Shown here in pieces: positions 43,815 through 45,798 of a stretch of 45,798 bases of DNA; the stretch's first letter is position 1, and each line of letters opens with the position of its first letter. Both the position numbers and the translations under genes were made by a program. This stretch comes from Phycisphaerales bacterium (lineage in GTDB: Bacteria; Planctomycetota; Phycisphaerae; Phycisphaerales; UBA1924). Under the pieces are notes generated by a model. That model saw only the letters and a list, made by a program, of their open reading frames with translations, made no database searches and was not told where the DNA came from. Location: NCBI GenBank assembly GCA_016764895.1, contig JAESRA010000155.1, forward strand, positions 1 to 45,798. Reading direction: 5' to 3'.

Positions 43815-45389
43815 ATGATGACGACAAACCTCTTCACCATCCTTGTATTTTCAATCGTCTCAGCATTGATGGGCCTCTTCCTCCTCCGCATCGCCATCCG
43901 AGGCAAACTCATCTCCCCAAACCCGCACTGCCGCAAGTGCAAGTTTGATCTCGCCGGCCTCAACCTCGCCGACCCAACCCCCTGCCCCGAATGCGGCACC
44001 ATCCTCCGCACAAACACCCCCGCCATCACCACAGGCCTCCGCAAGATCCGAAAACTCGCCCTCCTGGCCTCAATCCTCTTCCTCCTGACCGCCGCCACCG
44101 GATTCGCCTGGCCCAAACTCTCCACACTCCCCTCGATCCAGAACATCAACATCTACAACCACTTCCCCGAACCCCTCCTGACCAAACTCGCCACCACCGG
44201 CGATACCAACGCCCTCCAAACCCTCCACGACCGCCTCATCCCAGGCGATGTCACTGACCAAGCCCTCCAAAAACTCATCACCCACGCCTTCACCCTCCAA
44301 GCCGACGAATCAGTCCCCTGGGACAAGCGGTGGGGCGATGTGATTGTGTATGCGATGTATGTTGACCTTTTGGATAGTGAAACGATCGGAAAGATAGCCG
44401 AGGATTCAATGGAGCAATACATGGTCGCTCACGAAAGAATCGGCCCTGATTCGGACATGTTGCTCTATCAAATCAAGGGTCGAGAAACAAGGGGGGTTGG
44501 GAACCGTCAGTTTCGGCTGAGTTTATATGATGGGCACGAAACGCACTGGGACCTAGACATCAGGATTTTCGGAGCAATTACAGATGATTCAAAGATCAAT
44601 CGGTACGGCTCTATGGGGACAGGATTAAACTATTGGTACCCATTCCAGAGCATTGGAGCGATGACTACAAACGCCCCAATCCCTGTCGGGAAGGACCATA
44701 TTGTCTTTCGAATCCCCATCGAATATGTACTCTCAGAGAATGGCGAAGAAAGACACCGATGGAGTGTGGAACTCAGGCATGAAGTCGTGCGTCTAGGTTC
44801 AGAACCGGAATACATCGAAGTTGAAACCAATCAAGCAGTTGGGTCCGATGTTATCGAAGGGTTGTTCATTTCAGAGTTGATGGTCCCCACAGATGTCGTC
44901 GAGATGGCAAAGCACAACTCGATTAAAAGTACCACTTTCTTATTTGCAACAATTGAAAATCCGATAGCCGAGGATCTTTCATTGATGGGCACAATCCACT
45001 ATCGAATCGATGACCAAGAAATTGCCGGACAATCAATTATTGCGTTTCTTGATTCTCAATACTGTCTTGGAATAGGACCGCAATATTCTGGCGGCGAATC
45101 CGGCTGGCTCAAGCCATACATCGATCAGATCGAGTTTTGGGAGCGGGCTGTTCAGCGAGGCAAGATTGATGTGGTGTATCGTCCTGATCCATCTCTTGCT
45201 GAGATGAATCCTGGGCACAAAAAAATACTCGGAATCCCCTTCATATTCAAAGATGTACCGGTCAAGGGCTTGATCCCAGAGCAGGTTTCAACAAATCGTG
45301 CTGGCGTTGAAGGGATGGAGTGGAGATACATCAACAGATTCTCAAACCCCGCCCCACCCAAGACAGGGGCCGAGGCACTGGATGAATGA
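43815..45389 (+). CDS. Zinc-ribbon membrane protein, array copy 4
   Basis: A protein of 524 residues. TM1 (residues 6-26), zinc ribbon Cys39/Cys42 and Cys57/Cys60 (HCRKCKFDLAGLNLADPTPC, then PECG), basic linker, TM2 (about 76-95), outer domain. Shared elements are SVPWDKRWGDVIVYAMYVDL and the C-terminal DPSLAEMNPGHKKILGIPFI with FKDVPVKGL. The ribbon spacing (14 residues between CxxC pairs) matches copy 1, not copies 2 and 3 (15). Base composition changes inside the gene near 44320: in the 37 codons before it none ends in G, in the next 20 nine do. The last gene before the 16S rRNA, which faces it. Confidence 0.84.
   Translation: MMTTNLFTILVFSIVSALMGLFLLRIAIRGKLISPNPHCRKCKFDLAGLNLADPTPCPECGTILRTNTPAITTGLRKIRKLALLASILFLLTAATGFAWPKLSTLPSIQNINIYNHFPEPLLTKLATTGDTNALQTLHDRLIPGDVTDQALQKLITHAFTLQADESVPWDKRWGDVIVYAMYVDLLDSETIGKIAEDSMEQYMVAHERIGPDSDMLLYQIKGRETRGVGNRQFRLSLYDGHETHWDLDIRIFGAITDDSKINRYGSMGTGLNYWYPFQSIGAMTTNAPIPVGKDHIVFRIPIEYVLSENGEERHRWSVELRHEVVRLGSEPEYIEVETNQAVGSDVIEGLFISELMVPTDVVEMAKHNSIKSTTFLFATIENPIAEDLSLMGTIHYRIDDQEIAGQSIIAFLDSQYCLGIGPQYSGGESGWLKPYIDQIEFWERAVQRGKIDVVYRPDPSLAEMNPGHKKILGIPFIFKDVPVKGLIPEQVSTNRAGVEGMEWRYINRFSNPAPPKTGAEALDE

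Positions 45390-45798
<409 letters not shown>

Overview
The window looks like chromosome from a planctomycete, most likely of the Phycisphaerae type. This is inferred from gene content, not from a tree: membrane proteins with a CxxC...CPEC zinc ribbon, a CX4CH haem-like motif in an exported protein, a plant-type ferredoxin-NADP reductase, three SPFH genes next to an ABC exporter, and a 16S rRNA gene that appears to end in its own terminator with no 23S gene directly behind it. The 16S 3' tail carries the usual CCUCC, and most genes have a clear GGAG/AAGGA site, so ordinary Shine-Dalgarno initiation applies. At least two genes near the right end instead have a -10 box so close to the ATG that their mRNAs may be leaderless.

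Layout. (a) 2-424 is the tail of an unknown + strand gene. (b) From 16501 down to 469 everything runs on the minus strand: tRNA-Leu(GAG) with its own promoter and terminator; a compact chemotaxis operon cheB-cheW-cheR-cheA-cheX-cheY followed by a FapA/DUF342 gene; an exported protein with a CX4CH motif; a coiled-coil lipoprotein with an acidic tail; a plant-type FNR; a secreted helical protein; and an oppA-oppB pair. (c) 16707-18674 (+) holds a YbjN-like protein and a GT4 glycosyltransferase. (d) 18705-20993 (-) holds a lone type II pseudopilin and an ABC-2 type permease. (e) 21336-31339 (+) is a tightly packed six-gene operon: a polytopic SPFH protein, HflC-like, HflK-like, ABC ATPase with a long repetitive tail, ABC permease, and an exported 662-residue protein. 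(f) purC lies on the minus strand at 31362-32384. (g) 32568-38999 (+) holds a GH10-like protein without the catalytic glutamates, a ComEA-like helix-hairpin-helix protein, mfd and a PhoU-like protein. (h) 39018-45389 (+) is a tandem array of four paralogous zinc-ribbon membrane proteins. (i) The window ends in the 3' end of a minus-strand 16S rRNA gene.

How they fit. The chemotaxis operon encodes the kinase, adaptor, adaptation enzymes, response regulator and phosphatase, but no receptor and no flagellar gene, so the receptors must be elsewhere. The SPFH/ABC operon is the best candidate for an undescribed multi-protein membrane machine: three SPFH scaffold proteins plus an exporter and a large extracytoplasmic partner, with a second ABC-2 permease divergently encoded. 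The four zinc-ribbon paralogs are the other candidate. They share one architecture, and two of them share a nearly identical ribbon-coding segment inside otherwise strongly diverged genes, which suggests recent gene conversion. Short tandem repeats (12, 14 and 10 bp units) recur at gene 5' ends on the minus-strand side.
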